Assembly: GCF_024679095.1 (NCBI RefSeq)
Contig: NW_026111610.1
Span: forward strand, 1,129,550 to 1,193,549
Length of the DNA stretch: 64,000 nucleotides
Direction of reading: 5' to 3'
From: Eriocheir sinensis
Lineage: Eukaryota; Arthropoda; Malacostraca; Decapoda; Varunidae
The position numbers were made by a program, and so were the translations under genes. Numbering within the stretch: the stretch's first letter is position 1; every line of letters starts with the position of its first letter. The notes below the pieces were generated by a model. It saw only the letters and a list, made by a program, of their open reading frames with translations, did not search any database and was not told the DNA's origin. Shown one piece after another: positions 10,102-21,322 of the stretch.

Positions 10102-12093
10102 TTTCCGCCAACGCCGCCGCTGCTGGATGCTGCAGAGGAAGGCGATGGCTGCTGGTGAATGATGTTGTTGTCATTTGTGTTCGGTGAATCTACAATAAAG
10201 TTTTGCGCCACTGCTGTGTTCGGTGAACCGAATATTAATTCTTGCGCTGCCGCTAATGGGTCGATGTTAGGTTTAGTATTATATGTCGATGAGGGTGGAA
10301 CAACAGACGCTGCTATGGGTGAGAGTGAATGATGAGAGAAAAGTTGTTGGTCTTCTTCCTCCATCACTTCATCATTTCTGAATGAGATAGTTTTTGGAGT
10401 ATGATTCTCGACTGGCATAGGCGTGTTCAATTCACAATCGTAAGCGTCGTAAACGGGTGATGACTGTCTGGGTATGATGCCAATTGGAGTACCCGGTCCC
10501 GGTGTGTTGAAACAAACAGAATATATTTCATTCTGCTGTAATGATGATCTTTTGAAGAAATGTGGTTGTGGTGGTGTTTCAATAGTTTCAAAATCATTGT
10601 GTTGGCTGTTTATTAACTGTAGATTTTTAACAGCTTGTTCTTGCTCTTTTCGTTGTTCATTTTGGCGTTCTTCTTCATCTTGTCTCTTTTGCTGCTCTCG
10701 TCTCTTTTGTTGCTCTAGTTCATCTCGTCTCTTTTGTTGCTCTAGTTCATCTTGTTTATTTTGTTGCTCTAGTTCATCTTGTTTCTTTTGTTGCTCTAAC
10801 TCTCGTCTCTTTTGTTGCTCTAGTTCATCTCGTTTCTTTTGTTGCTCTAGTTCATCTCGTTTCTTTTGTTGCTCTAGTTCATCTCGTTTCTTTTGTTGCT
10901 CTAGTTCATCTCGTTTCTTTTGTTGCTCTAGTTCATCTCGTTTATTTTGTTGCTCTAGTTCATCTAACTTTTTTTTTTGTTGCTCTAGTTCATCTCGTTT
11001 CTTTTGTTGCTCTAGTTCCTCTAACTTTTTTTGTTGTTGTGCTTGTTCCTCTAACTTTTGACGCTCTTGTTCCTCTAACTTTTGACGCTCTTGTTCCTTT
11101 AATTTTTGACGCTCTAACTCTTGTATCTTTTGTCTCTCTTGTTGTGCTTGTTCCTCTAACTTTTGACGCTCTAACTCTTGTCTCTTTTGTCTCTCTTGTT
11201 GTGCTTGTTCCTCTAACTTTTGTTGCTCTTGTTCCTCTAACTTTTGTCGCTCTAACTTTTGTCTTTTTTGTCTCTCTTGTTGTGCTTGGCTCTTGTGTCG
11301 ATGATGATCGCTCTCGTAGCTTTCGCTCTCGTTGCTCTCGCTCTTGTGACTTGGGTCGCTCTCGTTGCTCTCGCTTTTGTGACTTGGGTCGCTCTCGTTG
11401 CTCTCGCTCTTGTGACTTGGGTCGCTTTCGTTGCTCTCGCTCTTGTGACTTGGGTCGCTCTCGTTGCTCTCGCTCTTGTGACTTGGGTCGCTTTCGTTGC
11501 TCTCGCTCTTGTGACTTGGGTCGCTTTCGTTGCTCTCGCTCTTGTGACTTGGGTCGCTCTCGTTGCTCTTGTGACTTGGGTCGCTCTCGTTGCTCTCGCT
11601 CTTGTGACTTGGGTCGCTCTCGTTGCTCTCGCTCTTGTGACTTGGGTCGCTCTCGTTGCTCTCGCTCTTGTGACTTGGGTCGCTCTCGTTGCTCTTGTGA
11701 CTTGGGTCGCTTTCGTTGCTCTCGCTCTTGTGACTTGGGTCGCTCTCGTTGCTCTTGTGACTTGGGTCGCTCTCGTTGCTCTCGCTCTTGTGACTTGGGT
11801 CGCTCTCGTTGCTCTTGTGACTTGGGTCGCTTTCGTTGCTCTCGCTCTTGTGACTTGGGTCGCTCTCGTTGATATCCATTTACTTCTTTTCGTCTTTTTT
11901 TTTCTCCCTTGACACTCTCTCCGTTTTCTCGGTCTCTATCTTTTTTATTTTTCTTCTTGTATTTTCGAGTGTGATCTTCTTCAGTTGGTTTAAATATTAT
12001 TTTATTGAGGTCCGGTAGGTAATCGTCCTCTTCTCGAGTTTTCTTAGTGGTGTTGATGTACTCTTCTTTTTGGTCTGTTGTCATCATCATCAT
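10098..12093 (-). CDS. Long low-complexity coiled-coil protein with internal repeats
   Basis: The start near 12093 gives a Lys/Arg/Glu-rich N-terminus ('DYLPDLNKIIFKPTEEDH', then a KKKNKKDRDR run), followed by a repeat zone (11320-11872). Next comes a Gln/Glu/Lys/Arg coiled coil built on QQKKRDELE units (about 10650-11280), then an acidic, Ser/Thr/Pro-rich tail ending at 10098. The N-terminal frame and the tail frame differ, and the switch must lie within or near the repeat zone, where every frame is open. It is either one gene with a hidden frameshift or two overlapping genes. The tail contains TP/SP motifs that look like phosphorylation sites. No function is recognised. Confidence 0.5.
11320..11872. 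repeat. 33/24-bp coding microsatellite array
   Basis: Units alternate between about 33 bp (CGTTGCTCTCGCTCTTGTGA, then CTTGGGTCGCTCT) and a shorter 24-bp form lacking CTCTCGCTC. Both lengths are multiples of three, so all reading frames on both strands remain open here. On the minus strand the two main readings are Arg/Pro/Lys/Ser/Gln repeats and Asn/Glu/Ser/Asp/His/Lys repeats. Plus-strand frames across it are spurious. Confidence 0.9.
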
Positions 12094-12452
12094 CTCTTTA
12101 ATGATTCTTTTCTTGTGTGGTTTTTGATTTCAGATGTCTGTGCACTCATATCAACGGAGGAGGGTACCGTCGCCATCATTGCTTCTCGCATCATGACGTA
12201 TTCTTTGGCTTTATTTTCAAAAATTCTGACTCTTGATGCGTTGTTGTACTGGATGTAGATTCTTCATCTTGCAATGTAGACGTCTTCGCCTCCTCCTCTG
12301 CTGCTGAAGTGGGATGCACGCTCCTGTTTTTCACCAGAACCCTGGATGTCGTCGCCTCTGTTGCTGCTGAACTGGGATGCACACGCTTTTTCACCAGAAT
12401 CTCTGGACGTCGTCACTGCTGTACTGGGATGTGCACACCGCTCTTTTTAACA
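12094..12452 (-). other. Spacer with weak Ser/Thr-rich frame
   Basis: A 67-codon minus-strand frame at 12191-12394 contains two loose copies of a VHP-(S/T)-SAA segment (near 12300 and 12375, with a third DNA copy near 12425), so a short internal repeat of about 60 bp is present. It could be an exon or fragment of the neighbouring low-complexity gene. No other support. Confidence 0.3.
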
Positions 12453-13346
12453 CTAGAACCTCTGTGAGTTGAGCGGTGACGACTTACACTCAAATCTTTT
12501 TGATCCTCTTACTCTTTGATGAAGAAGAATCGCTGCAACTTTGTTTTCGGAATTGGATCTTTCTATGAATTTACGCCATGAAATTTTGGGTTTGATCAAT
12601 TCACGCAGATCTGAATCTTGAATCCTTCTGATAGGCAGATCATCATCATCTGAAGAATTGTAACTCCTGTCATGCTGTGATTGGGATTCGATCGTTCCGA
12701 TTACTATGTCTTTATCAAAGACATCATCATCATCATTCAGAACACACAGAATGGGTTTTTCGGGACGTGTGACTACTTTAATCACTGTAGGAACATCCTT
12801 GTTTTTATCATCATTATCATCACTAGTGTTATCATGAACATCAGCGGGTGTTTTCTTCTTTTTTCTGCGTTCAGATTTGACAACGTTGGAATGCTGTTGA
12901 TAGTCATTTGGCTTGCATCGACTCCGTAGAGGTGTTTGTTGACATCTAATTCAAAGATGGGTGGAAGCTCACGAGAAGGCGACAAAAATCCGAGACGGTA
13001 GAGGCCCCATTCTAAGCACCGTTCTGCGGCATCGTCCTTGTTCAGCAAGAAGAACTCTTGCAGAAACTCACTCCTATCGAGACCGATTTCGCGCACGAAC
13101 ACATACATTTGTTCGTAGCAGATGTAGAAGTGCAGGTTCATGGTGTGATGTCACCATGTTACTGATGCACAGGTGAATGTAAATGAATCGGGAGAGCAAA
13201 TAGGTGATGTCGATACCCATGAGAACGAAGTCGTCTAGATGTAGTTTATGGTTTACATTTCTGATCATTTGGTTGAGATGATGCAACTTGATCTTGTAAT
13301 CGTTGTGGGTGAAGTGACTGTTGAGAAACGTAAAGACGTTGTTCAA
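12453..13346 (-). pseudogene. Hypothetical viral-like gene, two or more frameshifts
   Basis: Three consecutive minus-strand frames read as one protein. The segment from 13346 contains 'HNDYKIKLHHLNQMIRN'. The next (to 12782) contains 'IGLDRSEFLQEFFLLNKDD' and 'AERCLEWGLYRLGF'. The last (12785-12453) has an acidic Asp run and 'LIKPKISWRKFIERS'. Overlaps of about 70 and 4 bases between frames mark frameshifts near 13130 and 12800. No domain is recognised. Confidence 0.5.
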
Positions 13347-13456
13347 AACTATCCTGTCATTTCTTGTAATAAAGAGAAAGCAAGGGGATTTCTTTGTTGA
13401 GATCTTTTAACGCTGTTTCGTGCTTGCCCAATATGTTTTCTTGTTGTTGCTACTCA

Positions 13457-14765
13457 CTACCTCATGTGATGGTTGAGTCGCTTCAGCGCACTTGTTTTCA
13501 CAGCAATGCGTAGTAAACATGATGGAACCACTAGTATTATTTTGTTCATGATGGTGTTCAGGACAAACATTTCAAAAGGTGTAGCATTGGTAAACAGGTT
13601 GGACTGGGTTTTACCACTGTCATCCAGCGCCTTGGTGATTATACCACCGGTCATGGTTTTCGAGTCGACATCAATGATATCTTTATCAAACTGATGATTG
13701 ATGAAGAGCTGATCCACTGACATGATGGAACCATACAGGTGATTCGCAAGGGAGTAGATGTTACCGACATCCATGAACGATATTGGGCTATGATCGCGTG
13801 CCGTAGCGCGTTCAACTGGGCGTCTGTGTTCTCATACATTTTGGTGAAGTTGGGATAGGTGTTACTCTTTCGGTCACCCTTTTGGTGAATGTGTTTGATC
13901 CGTGAGTATCTTCGAATTGCTTGCGAAGCGTTTCACCTAAGGCTGTTGCTCCATCTTTAGATATCAAATTTTGGCAGGTACTGTGATCACCATAGGGAGG
14001 ACCGAATTTCTGACATCGAAAATTTGGAGCGTTTTCTAGAAGTGGTCTGTACTGGAATTGATATTTCCACTACTTCGATCTTTCTTTGGGGTGGTTTTGA
14101 ATCATTGACGGGCATGTCCAGATTGTACGAGTGTAACAACGCTTCATGTAACACTTTGGCGGAGACGTGTGGTTGGTGGTGTTTGCCTCTTACTGTCTGA
14201 CATGGCTTTTCAGGAGCATGGAGGAAGACTCGCTTATCATGGACATGTATTTCATGAAATTGATGATGGAACAAAAAACTTCTTGAATGACAACATTGAC
14301 TCCTTTCTGCATAGCCGCATGGATAGTCTCTTGATTTAGGTTCCAATTTTCAGTAAAGGCATGTTGGATGAAGAGCGATCGTAATTTAGGATTGGGGACG
14401 TCCATGTTTCGGGTCAGCCACTCCTTGGCGCGGATAACACTCAATGACATTTGACATTTGCTGCAGGTGTTCGATCTTTCGATGTCTGCCATTTGGCGTT
14501 TGTTCTTTACGTTGTCTGGGATGTCGTGCAGTTGACAAAATTGTAAATCGATATTAATAGACTTCAGAGTTTCAAAGGTCATCTCACAAATCGTCTGATT
14601 AAACCGGTGAACTGGGATGAAATCTTCGCGTATGAACGTATTCAGGATCAGATTTCGAAAATCACAATTTTGCAAATCAAAACTTTTAAGTAAGTTATTC
14701 ACATTATGACAGAAGTTCATGATACTATCACCTTGGTTGACAGTTGCGGACTTGCATTTTGCCAT
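13457..14765 (-). pseudogene. Hypothetical viral-like gene with a CxxC pair, multiply frameshifted
   Basis: The first frame starts with ATG at 14765 and runs about 190 codons, with 'NTCSKCQMSLSVIRAKEWL' (a CxxC pair) and 'NFCHNVNNLLKSFDLQ'. Coding-like sequence then shifts frame near 14200 ('HVSAKVLHEALLHSYNLD'), again near 14000 and near 13840, and once more near 13770 before ending at 13457 ('MDVGNIYSLANHLYGSIM'). One protein of about 430 residues is implied. Its 5' neighbour at 14934-15300 may be an upstream exon. Confidence 0.5.
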
Positions 14766-14933
14766 TCTATATTCAGTGCTGATTTCATGGATGTTTTAAG
14801 ACCTTCTTTGGAACCTGCATCGACTGAAATGAAAAAAAATGGTTAAGAAAATTAAAATCTTAAAAATCAAACATCTAAATACAAAAAAAAATCATATCAA
14901 TAACAAAAAAAAAATGTTAAAAAACTTACGCAT

Positions 14934-15300
14934 GTCTGTGCAATTCAGCAATGTGTAGTAGCATTCTCCCATGGAGTAGAGGCGATCACTGGGTGTATCA
15001 GCGTATGCCTTGTTATGGATAGCCTTTGTCAACAATTTCTTCATCTCTGCATTTTTTTTCTCTTTGCAAATCGGTGTGACATTCAACAGATATTTGAACA
15101 GGGCTATTTCACATATGGGTTTTTTTGAAAAACAGAAATATTTTGGCACTTGATAATAAGATTTGCTGCTGGTATTCCTCCAGTTGTTTTTCGAGTATGT
15201 TTCGCAGAGGTTTCTTCTTCGGTTTTTTAGAAGCAAATGCGGTTCCAAGACTGGAAACAATTTTCGCTGCGTCACACATTTTGAAGTCTGAAAAATTAAA
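14934..15300 (-). pseudogene. Upstream exon or gene with splice-like borders
   Basis: On the minus strand TTTTAATTTTTCAG (near 15294) precedes an ATG opening a frame with a Lys/Pro-rich stretch. A homopolymer of seven A near 15125 shifts the frame into 'EIALFKYLLNVTPICKEKKN', which ends at 14934 with C-GTAAGT, a canonical donor. After about 110 AT-rich bases, TTTTTTTTCATTTCAG (near 14822) leads towards the gene starting at 14765. Splicing is inferred from these signals only. Joining would still need a frame correction near 14760. Confidence 0.4.
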
Positions 15301-15344
15301 AGAAAATAATAATCACAATCACTGATCAACAATAAGTGCATGCA

Positions 15345-16796
15345 CTCTTGCTAATGCATATGCGAGAATGTAATGTAAGCTTAAATATTTGTAATCACGC
15401 ACGCACAACTTTGGGAGAGACCAACAGACGCTATAATTGGGTCATGTACACACAATAATATCTGGTACGGGTTGGGAACCTACTAAATTAAACATTAGCT
15501 TGCACGCTTCTTTTAAACTGATGGTCAACAAAGGCGGCATCTGTCAGTTTGTTCATCATCTTCGAGGAGGCGCGCGCCACGCATATCGAACGCCGTTGAA
15601 CACCCACCCCATCCCTCTCTTCTCGTACACCACCCCGCACACACCCGCACACACACACACAACACAAATGTAGGTAAAGTTGGGTCCGGATTTGGACGGG
15701 ATTATGACAGATGTATAAAATGTGTAAATTTCAACTGGGATCTGAATTTGGATGTGGGTGGTATATATGGGTTGCATATATTTGAAGTTGATTATCAAGA
15801 CTGATAAGTTAGTTTTGTCAACAAATGGAATCTATTGAGGAGAAGGAGTCTGAATTTGGACGTGGGTCACGACATATACATGTGACGAGTCAGAGTTAGA
15901 GTGGGGTCCGGATTTGTACGTGCTGATGTATTACGACTCTGAACCGTTATGAAATGAAGATTGATGTGGACGTGGTTCACGACATATACATGTGACGAGT
16001 CAGAGTTAGAGTGGGGTCCGGATTTGTACGTGCTGATGTAATACGACTCTGAACCGTTATGAAATGAAGATTGATGTCAACAAACGGAGTTTTGGGAATA
16101 GGAGTCTGAATTTGGATGTGGTTTGATTTGATATGATAATTTTTTGTGGGTCACGACATATGCATGTGACGAATCAGAATTAGAGTGGGGTCCGGATCTG
16201 TACAGGGTCAAGGATGCACATTAACTATTCTTGATTTTGAGTTCGCGGTCTTGCTGCCGAAATAAATGGAACACATTGTCACTAACTAGGATTACTTAAA
16301 GCGATTCTGTATAAGATAAGAAATAATTTAAAAATGGTTTGTAGATAGTTTGCGTGATATTGTTTCTATTACCTTCTAGACGTCGTCGTCGTAACTAATC
16401 AGGTTGAATTCTGTGAATTATAAATAAAAGACTATATGATAAGAGAAAGATATCTTCATTTGTCATGGGGGGACGGGGGGAAAATCAGGTGCTGCCATGC
16501 TATTGTGTCACCACCAGCATGTGCCATGTGTGTCACCACCAGCATGTGGTAGCAACAACAAACGGAGCGCACGCTGCCGCGTTAGCGTTGTCAAGAAGCA
16601 GCAAGCAAGTCCCTTCCTTCCGCTCTCATTCAGCGTCGTCCCGCTCTCAGAATCGGGTTACTTGCGAGAATAAAGCACATATTCACCCTTCCGCTCTCAA
16701 CCTTGCATTTACCGCGCGAGATTAAACACATGGTATGGCATTTAGCGTCTCGCTCTTCAACTCGCCTCAGAATCGGGCTACTGGGCAGTAGTGAGG
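15345..16796. repeat. Non-coding repeat-rich spacer
   Basis: No convincing gene. At 15861-16080 a unit of about 110 bp is repeated directly twice (CACGACATATACATGTGACG, then AGTGGGGTCCGGATTTGTAC), with a third partial copy near 16147. The GGTCCGGAT motif links it to the repeats at 4.9 and 39.1 kb. A CA-rich tract lies at 15633-15665 and repeated CACCACCAGCATGTG at 16510-16550. An 86-codon frame at 16465-16725 is probably spurious, since its end is superfamily-1 repeat sequence. Confidence 0.6.
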
Positions 16797-17335
16797 TGAA
16801 TGTGTCTTTGTCTTCCGAAGCTTCCGATTCTGAATTTAGTTCATACTGAATGTCATCTAACCTTATGTGAGGTGAATGTGTGTCTTTGTCTTCCGAAGCT
16901 TCCGATTCTGAATTTAGTTCATACTGAATGAATGTCGTCTACCTTTGATTAAAGTGAATGTGTGTCTTTGTCTTCCAAAGCTTCCGATTCTGAATTTAGT
17001 TCGTACTGAATGAATGTCGTCTAAAATTATTTGAGGTGAATGTGTGTCTTTGTCTTCCGAAGCTTCCGATTCTGAATTTAGTTCGTACTGAATGAATGTC
17101 GTCTACCTTTGATTGAAGTGAATGTGTGTCTTTGTCTTCCAAAGCTTCCGATTCTGAATTTAGTTCGTACTGAATGTCATCTAACCTTATATGAGGTGAA
17201 TGTGTGTCTTTGTCTTCCTAAGCTTCCGATTCTGAATTTAGTTCGTACTGAATGAATGTCGTCTACCTTTGATTGAAGTGAATGTGTGTCTTTGTCTTCC
17301 AAAGCTTCCGATTCTGAATTTAGTTAGTATAGTGT
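16797..17335. repeat. Degenerate 78-bp-type array, about 7 units
   Basis: Units carry GTGAATGTGTGTCTTTGTCT, GCTTCCGATTCTGAATTTAG and ACTGAATGAATGTCGTCTA in the same order as the arrays at 1.2 and 54.5 kb. They are more diverged and variable in length (about 74-84 bp). It is followed directly by the 79-bp array. Confidence 0.9.
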
Positions 17336-18215
17336 CAGTGTCCCGCTCTCGGGTTAATGGCCAGTCTAAAACACACATTCACTCTTTCGCTCTATAATTA
17401 CTGTATACCACAACTTTTGTATACTTGTTTGACGCTCACGGCGTAATAGATTAATCAAATCAAATCAAATCAACCCAGCGTTCAGCGTCCCGCTCGCCTC
17501 AGAATCGGGCTACTGGCCAGTCTAAAACACACATTCACTCTTTCGCTCTCAACCCAGCATTCAGCGTCCCGCTCGCCTCAGAATCGGGCTACTGGAGAGT
17601 CTAAAACACACATTCACCCTTCCGCTCTCAACTGAGCATTCAGCGTCCCGCTCGCCTCAGAATCGGGCTACTGGCGAGTCTAAAACACATTCACCCTTCC
17701 GCTCTCAACCCAGCATTCAGCGTCCCGCTCGCCTCAGAATCGGGCTACTGGAGAGTATAAAACACACATTCACCCTTCCGCTCTTAACTGAGCATTCAGC
17801 GTCCCGCTCGCCTCAGAATCGGGCTACTGGCGAGTCTAAAACACATATTCTCCATTCCGCTCTTAACTGAGCATTCAGCGTCCCGCTCGCCTCAGAATCG
17901 GGCTACTGGCGAGTCTAAAACACACATTCACCCTTCCGCTCTCAACCCAGCATTCAGCGTCCCGCTCGCCTCAGAATTGGGCTACTGGCGAGTCTAAAAC
18001 ACACATGCACTCTTTCGCTCTCAACCCAGCATTCAGCGTCCCGCTCGCCTCAGAATCGGGCTACTGGCGAGTCTAAAACACACATTCACCTTTCGCTCTC
18101 AACCCAGCATTCAGCGTCCCGCTCGCCTCAGAATCGGGCTAGTGGCGAGTCTAAAACACACATTCACCCTTCCGCTCTCAACCCAGCATTCAGCGTCCCG
18201 CTCTCGTACATTCTC
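17336..18215. repeat. 79-bp tandem array, about 10 units
   Basis: The unit contains CTCAGAATCGGGCTACTGG, CGAGTCTAAAACACACATTC and AACCCAGCATTCAGCGTCCC, repeated at 78-80 bp. The same array occurs inverted at 31580-32075 and in direct orientation at 51771-52420. Its first half (AGAATCGG) and second half (ACACACATTCAC) match the bipartite core of the 78-bp and 106-bp families. Confidence 0.93.
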
Positions 18216-18494
18216 AACTATAAGAGAAAAAAATTGCTTAGTGTGAATGTAGTGTTTGTTTTCATGATGTGAATGTATATTTTCAGTCTTAACGGGCACC
18301 AATTCTACTCGCTTGTGCCGTCCATCTCTCTTCACTGACGTTGCTCCGCCCCTATCCGATATCCACGCCCAACCCGCCCTCTGCCTCGCTTAATTCGTGT
18401 TGTTAGTTCTGGATATTTTTTTCATTTACTCCGCCCACATGATACATGACACATCACTTGTACACCCCCCCCCTCCCTCCTCCTTGTATACACA

Positions 18495-18596
18495 ACACCT
18501 GGTATAAATGGGAAGCACGGACGGCGTCAGTCATTGTTCGGTGTAGAAAGCTAGACACAACTTAATTCAGTTAAACTTTCAATCTGAAACACTATC
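18495..18596 (+). promoter_or_regulatory. TATA box plus arthropod Inr promoter of the His/Pro-rich gene
   Basis: TATAAAT at 18503-18509 is followed 26 bases later by TCAGTC at 18527-18532, the arthropod initiator consensus TCAGT. The first ATG, which opens the gene, is at 18597, giving a leader of about 68 bases. The same arrangement is preserved in the inverted copy at 31188-31290. Spacing and motifs fit RNA polymerase II core promoters and early nimavirus-type promoters. Confidence 0.7.
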
Positions 18597-19240
18597 ATGT
18601 TTTCAACAACTACTGTCGTCGATGACGCAACTACATTAATACCTTTTGTTGACAAGAAACGAAAAAGACCTATTGACGAGAAAATAGTTTCAAAATTTAA
18701 AAGATCAGATCTTGAACATCAAACAGCGACATCGGCTGCCCCTGTCCAAGAAAAAAAGATTGGTGACATACGTCAAACGGTTAACAACGGTGGTGGTAGC
18801 AGATACGACGACAGCAGTGACGTAGGCAGCAGTACTTGCAAAAAGACATAGCTGGGTCCTCTGAGAACAACCAAATCATCACCACCATCAACAACCACCG
18901 CCCTCGTAATCGACCACCACAACATCATCATCAACGACAACACCACCACTTCTCTCCACTTCCTGTCAACCGTCAGCCTTATCACTATGAGGGTGGATAC
19001 GACTCTGGATCCAGTAATAATCGTTATTCACATTACAGGTCAACAGAAGCTATCCCAAACACTTCTTACCGTGTTGGTGGTCATCATGCCCCTTATGAAG
19101 GAGAAGAATTCTACGGTGACGAGGATGTGTACGAATACGAACAACGTCACGAACCCTACATGAGATATCGCCAGCCGCATCACAACCACCCTTCTGCCTA
19201 TATTCCCTCGTCAACCCCACCACCACCTGGTCCACAAGCT
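18597..19240 (+). pseudogene. His/Pro/Tyr-rich nuclear-type protein, copy 1 (frameshifted, 3' truncated)
   Basis: ATG at 18597 opens 84 codons with two basic clusters (KKRKRP near residue 20 and KFKR near 33). It then loses frame in a run of five A near 18840. The inverted copy has six A at this place and stays in frame. Beyond the shift the protein is Arg/His/Asn/Pro/Tyr-rich ('NNHRPRNRPPQHHHQRQ', 'YEGGYDSGSSNNRYSHY'). Similarity to the inverted copy stops at a Pro run near 19236, after which unrelated sequence follows. The composition suggests a disordered nucleic-acid-binding protein; this is inference only. Confidence 0.65.
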
Positions 19241-19728
19241 GCTTTAGTACAACCTCACAGAACTGCACCGTCAATGTCACATAACACACTAACGCTTGTT
19301 TTAAATATCTGCTGGAGATATACACATGTAGCAAACACGTTTGTTCCCATGCCCCGCCCACTCCTTCGTTTCCTCCAGTGGTGCATGGTATTTAACAGTG
19401 GCTACGTCACATCCTGTGTGTGTGCGTGCGTATGTGCGTGTGTGCGTGCGTGCGTGCGTTGGTTGGTTTTATACACCTTTACGTGTCTTGGTTTTCGTAT
19501 TTGATGTAGTTCGCTAAGTTGGTTCTGCGGAACGTCAGATTCTACTTCATAGTTCTACAATATAGTTTATCTTTGACTTTTCAAACATATTTGAAAAAAC
19601 CAAGTACGTTTTATTTAACATAAATAGAAATAATTTTACATGAAATGTTGTTTCTTTTTAATTGTAATATGTAAATTAAAAAATAGAGAATGGATTAACT
19701 TTATTGGATATCTTGATAATAATTGAAA
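19241..19728. other. Spacer with GT/GC-rich microsatellite
   Basis: No gene is seen. A run of TGTGTG/CGTGCG dinucleotides lies at 19416-19460. The rest is AT-rich sequence leading to the next ATG at 19729. Confidence 0.6.
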
Positions 19729-20190
19729 TGGATCCGGAGGATGACGCAGAACTTAAAGTTAACTTTGCTGGCCTCATCGAGGTAGTAGCTAACCTATTAA
19801 CTGTTGCTACTCCTTCCTACAGAGATGACACGGCTACCGATAGTATGTGTCATGCGGCTTTGAATCATACCGTGGTTGACACTTCTCTCTCTCAACGAGT
19901 CGTTTCTGATTTAGAAATTCTTTCCAAACAAAAGAGGAAATAGATTCGATTTTAAAAACATTTCTTAAACATGTCGGAGATCCCAAAATGATGAAGAAGC
20001 GAACGTTGTCAGAAGAAAACGATTCAACGCAAAGAGAAAACTGTCTTAGCGACAGTAGCCGGAGAAATCGATTTTCATGATCCGTTTGAAAAATTAGATC
20101 TTTTGTCAAGATCATTAATCAAGAAGGTTGTTCTATCGGAGTACAGAGATTATACACCTCAGGTAACAAATCACTGTCAACGATAGCTTT
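19729..20190 (+). pseudogene. Small acidic/basic viral-like gene, two frameshifts
   Basis: ATG at 19729 starts 'MDPEDDAELKVNFAGLIE', and the frame runs to 19943. Coding-like sequence then shifts one base ('EEIDSILKTFLKHVGDPK'), and shifts again near 20055 into 'GEIDFHDPFEKLDLLSRS'. It ends near 20190, overlapping the 3' end of the convergent minus-strand gene at 20119. No family is recognised. Confidence 0.45.
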
Positions 20191-21288
20191 GGTGTGAGTC
20201 ATAGGAGTAAGGCCATCGAATGTTTGCCATCTTCGTTTATAGGTTTTCCCAAATTTAGGATTGAGATCTTGAGATGATGGTTGTTGTTGGTTTGTAATTG
20301 ATTCATATTCTTCTACTGATTTGTTAACCACATTGTCAATCATTCTCTGCATGACCTCACAAGTTGCTTGAACACCCAGGTTCCAGTCTGGTATTCCAGT
20401 CTTCCAAAGATTCGCCGCTAACAATCCTGCATTTTTCAAATTAGTTATTCCAAACTTGTTAATGTTAACAGAGTCCCCAAAGATGATGAGAGGTGCCGTG
20501 TCCAACATGCTGTAAGTGCCCGACCACATACAGCTTAGGATAGTGAAGACTAGAGCGCGGGCGTGCATGTTCAATCCACTAGGGGTTGATGACGGTGATG
20601 GTGGAAAACACAAGGGTAGAGCGTCCAGAGTTTTCAACAACATAGTAACTATGACTTGTCCTAAAATGACACTACTTGCATCTTTGATACCATACTCATG
20701 GCGTTGTCTTTCAGTGAGTGCATTGAACACATTTCCACGCAGAGTCATCCTCATGACGCCGTCGGCGTAACCACCTTCGCCTTCACTTGGGGACTCTCTG
20801 AAATCATAGTTCTTGTAATCCTTAAAAATATTAAAGTCACTGTAAGCGAACATCGGAGGTTGTAAGAGCATGTGAATATCATCTTTGATGAAAGTCCACA
20901 TGTTAGTGATGTATCTAGGAACTGCAACCCTATCCTCTCCGTCTTCGTTGTTTCGAATTGGAAGTACACTGCTGGTGAACGGTGTCTCTAACATCAAGGT
21001 TTCAGCCAGGTCGATACTGACGGTGTCGGTCAGATTGACGTAAGGATCGGGAATGCTGTCAACGTTAGTGGAGACCAGACCATGCCCATCGTAGTACGTT
21101 AGTTGCTTATCATCATCACTTTCCTGGACGACGACATTCTTGAAATGTTTGGCTATAGTCAATGGATGGAAACCGATCATAGTTGCATTGATGTCCGTTG
21201 TATTGACTGGTATGTTTGTGTTTGATGTAATAGGAGGATTCACATGGGTAGTTGTTTGCATGACTTCCAATACTTGATAGTTCGTCAT
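20119..21288 (-). CDS. Hypothetical viral-like protein, 389 aa
   Basis: Uninterrupted frame from ATG at 21288 to 20119. It begins with Gln/Thr-rich sequence and contains 'YITNMWTFIKDDIHMLLQ', 'VFNALTERQRHEYGIKDAS' and 'LKNAGLLAANLWKTGIPDW'. No signal peptide or transmembrane span is evident and no catalytic motif is recognised. The frame is open upstream of this ATG for some 20 codons. The gene at 21323 ends 35 bases upstream in another frame, so both could be parts of one protein of about 715 residues broken by a single shift. Structural (capsid or tegument) is a guess. Confidence 0.6.
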   Translation of the reverse strand: MTNYQVLEVMQTTTHVNPPITSNTNIPVNTTDINATMIGFHPLTIAKHFKNVVVQESDDDKQLTYYDGHGLVSTNVDSIPDPYVNLTDTVSIDLAETLMLETPFTSSVLPIRNNEDGEDRVAVPRYITNMWTFIKDDIHMLLQPPMFAYSDFNIFKDYKNYDFRESPSEGEGGYADGVMRMTLRGNVFNALTERQRHEYGIKDASSVILGQVIVTMLLKTLDALPLCFPPSPSSTPSGLNMHARALVFTILSCMWSGTYSMLDTAPLIIFGDSVNINKFGITNLKNAGLLAANLWKTGIPDWNLGVQATCEVMQRMIDNVVNKSVEEYESITNQQQPSSQDLNPKFGKTYKRRWQTFDGLTPMTHTKAIVDSDLLPEVYNLCTPIEQPS

Positions 21289-21322
21289 CTGTTGATTTTT
21301 CTTTACAGCTAAAGCCGTTTCG

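Noticed and set aside
11039..11912. Plus-strand frames of 217 and 277 codons opposite the coiled-coil gene
   Set aside because: They exist because the 33/24-bp repeat is open in all frames; the minus strand has the better flanking coding sequence.
16465..16725. 86-codon plus-strand gene
   Set aside because: Built from CACCACCAGCATGTG repeats and superfamily-1 repeat sequence, with no coding-like composition.
18111..18335. Frames of about 74-86 codons recurring at 18.2, 31.5 and 52.4 kb
   Set aside because: They recur because the 79-bp array and its leader are triplicated; most of each frame is array DNA and lies outside the genes.
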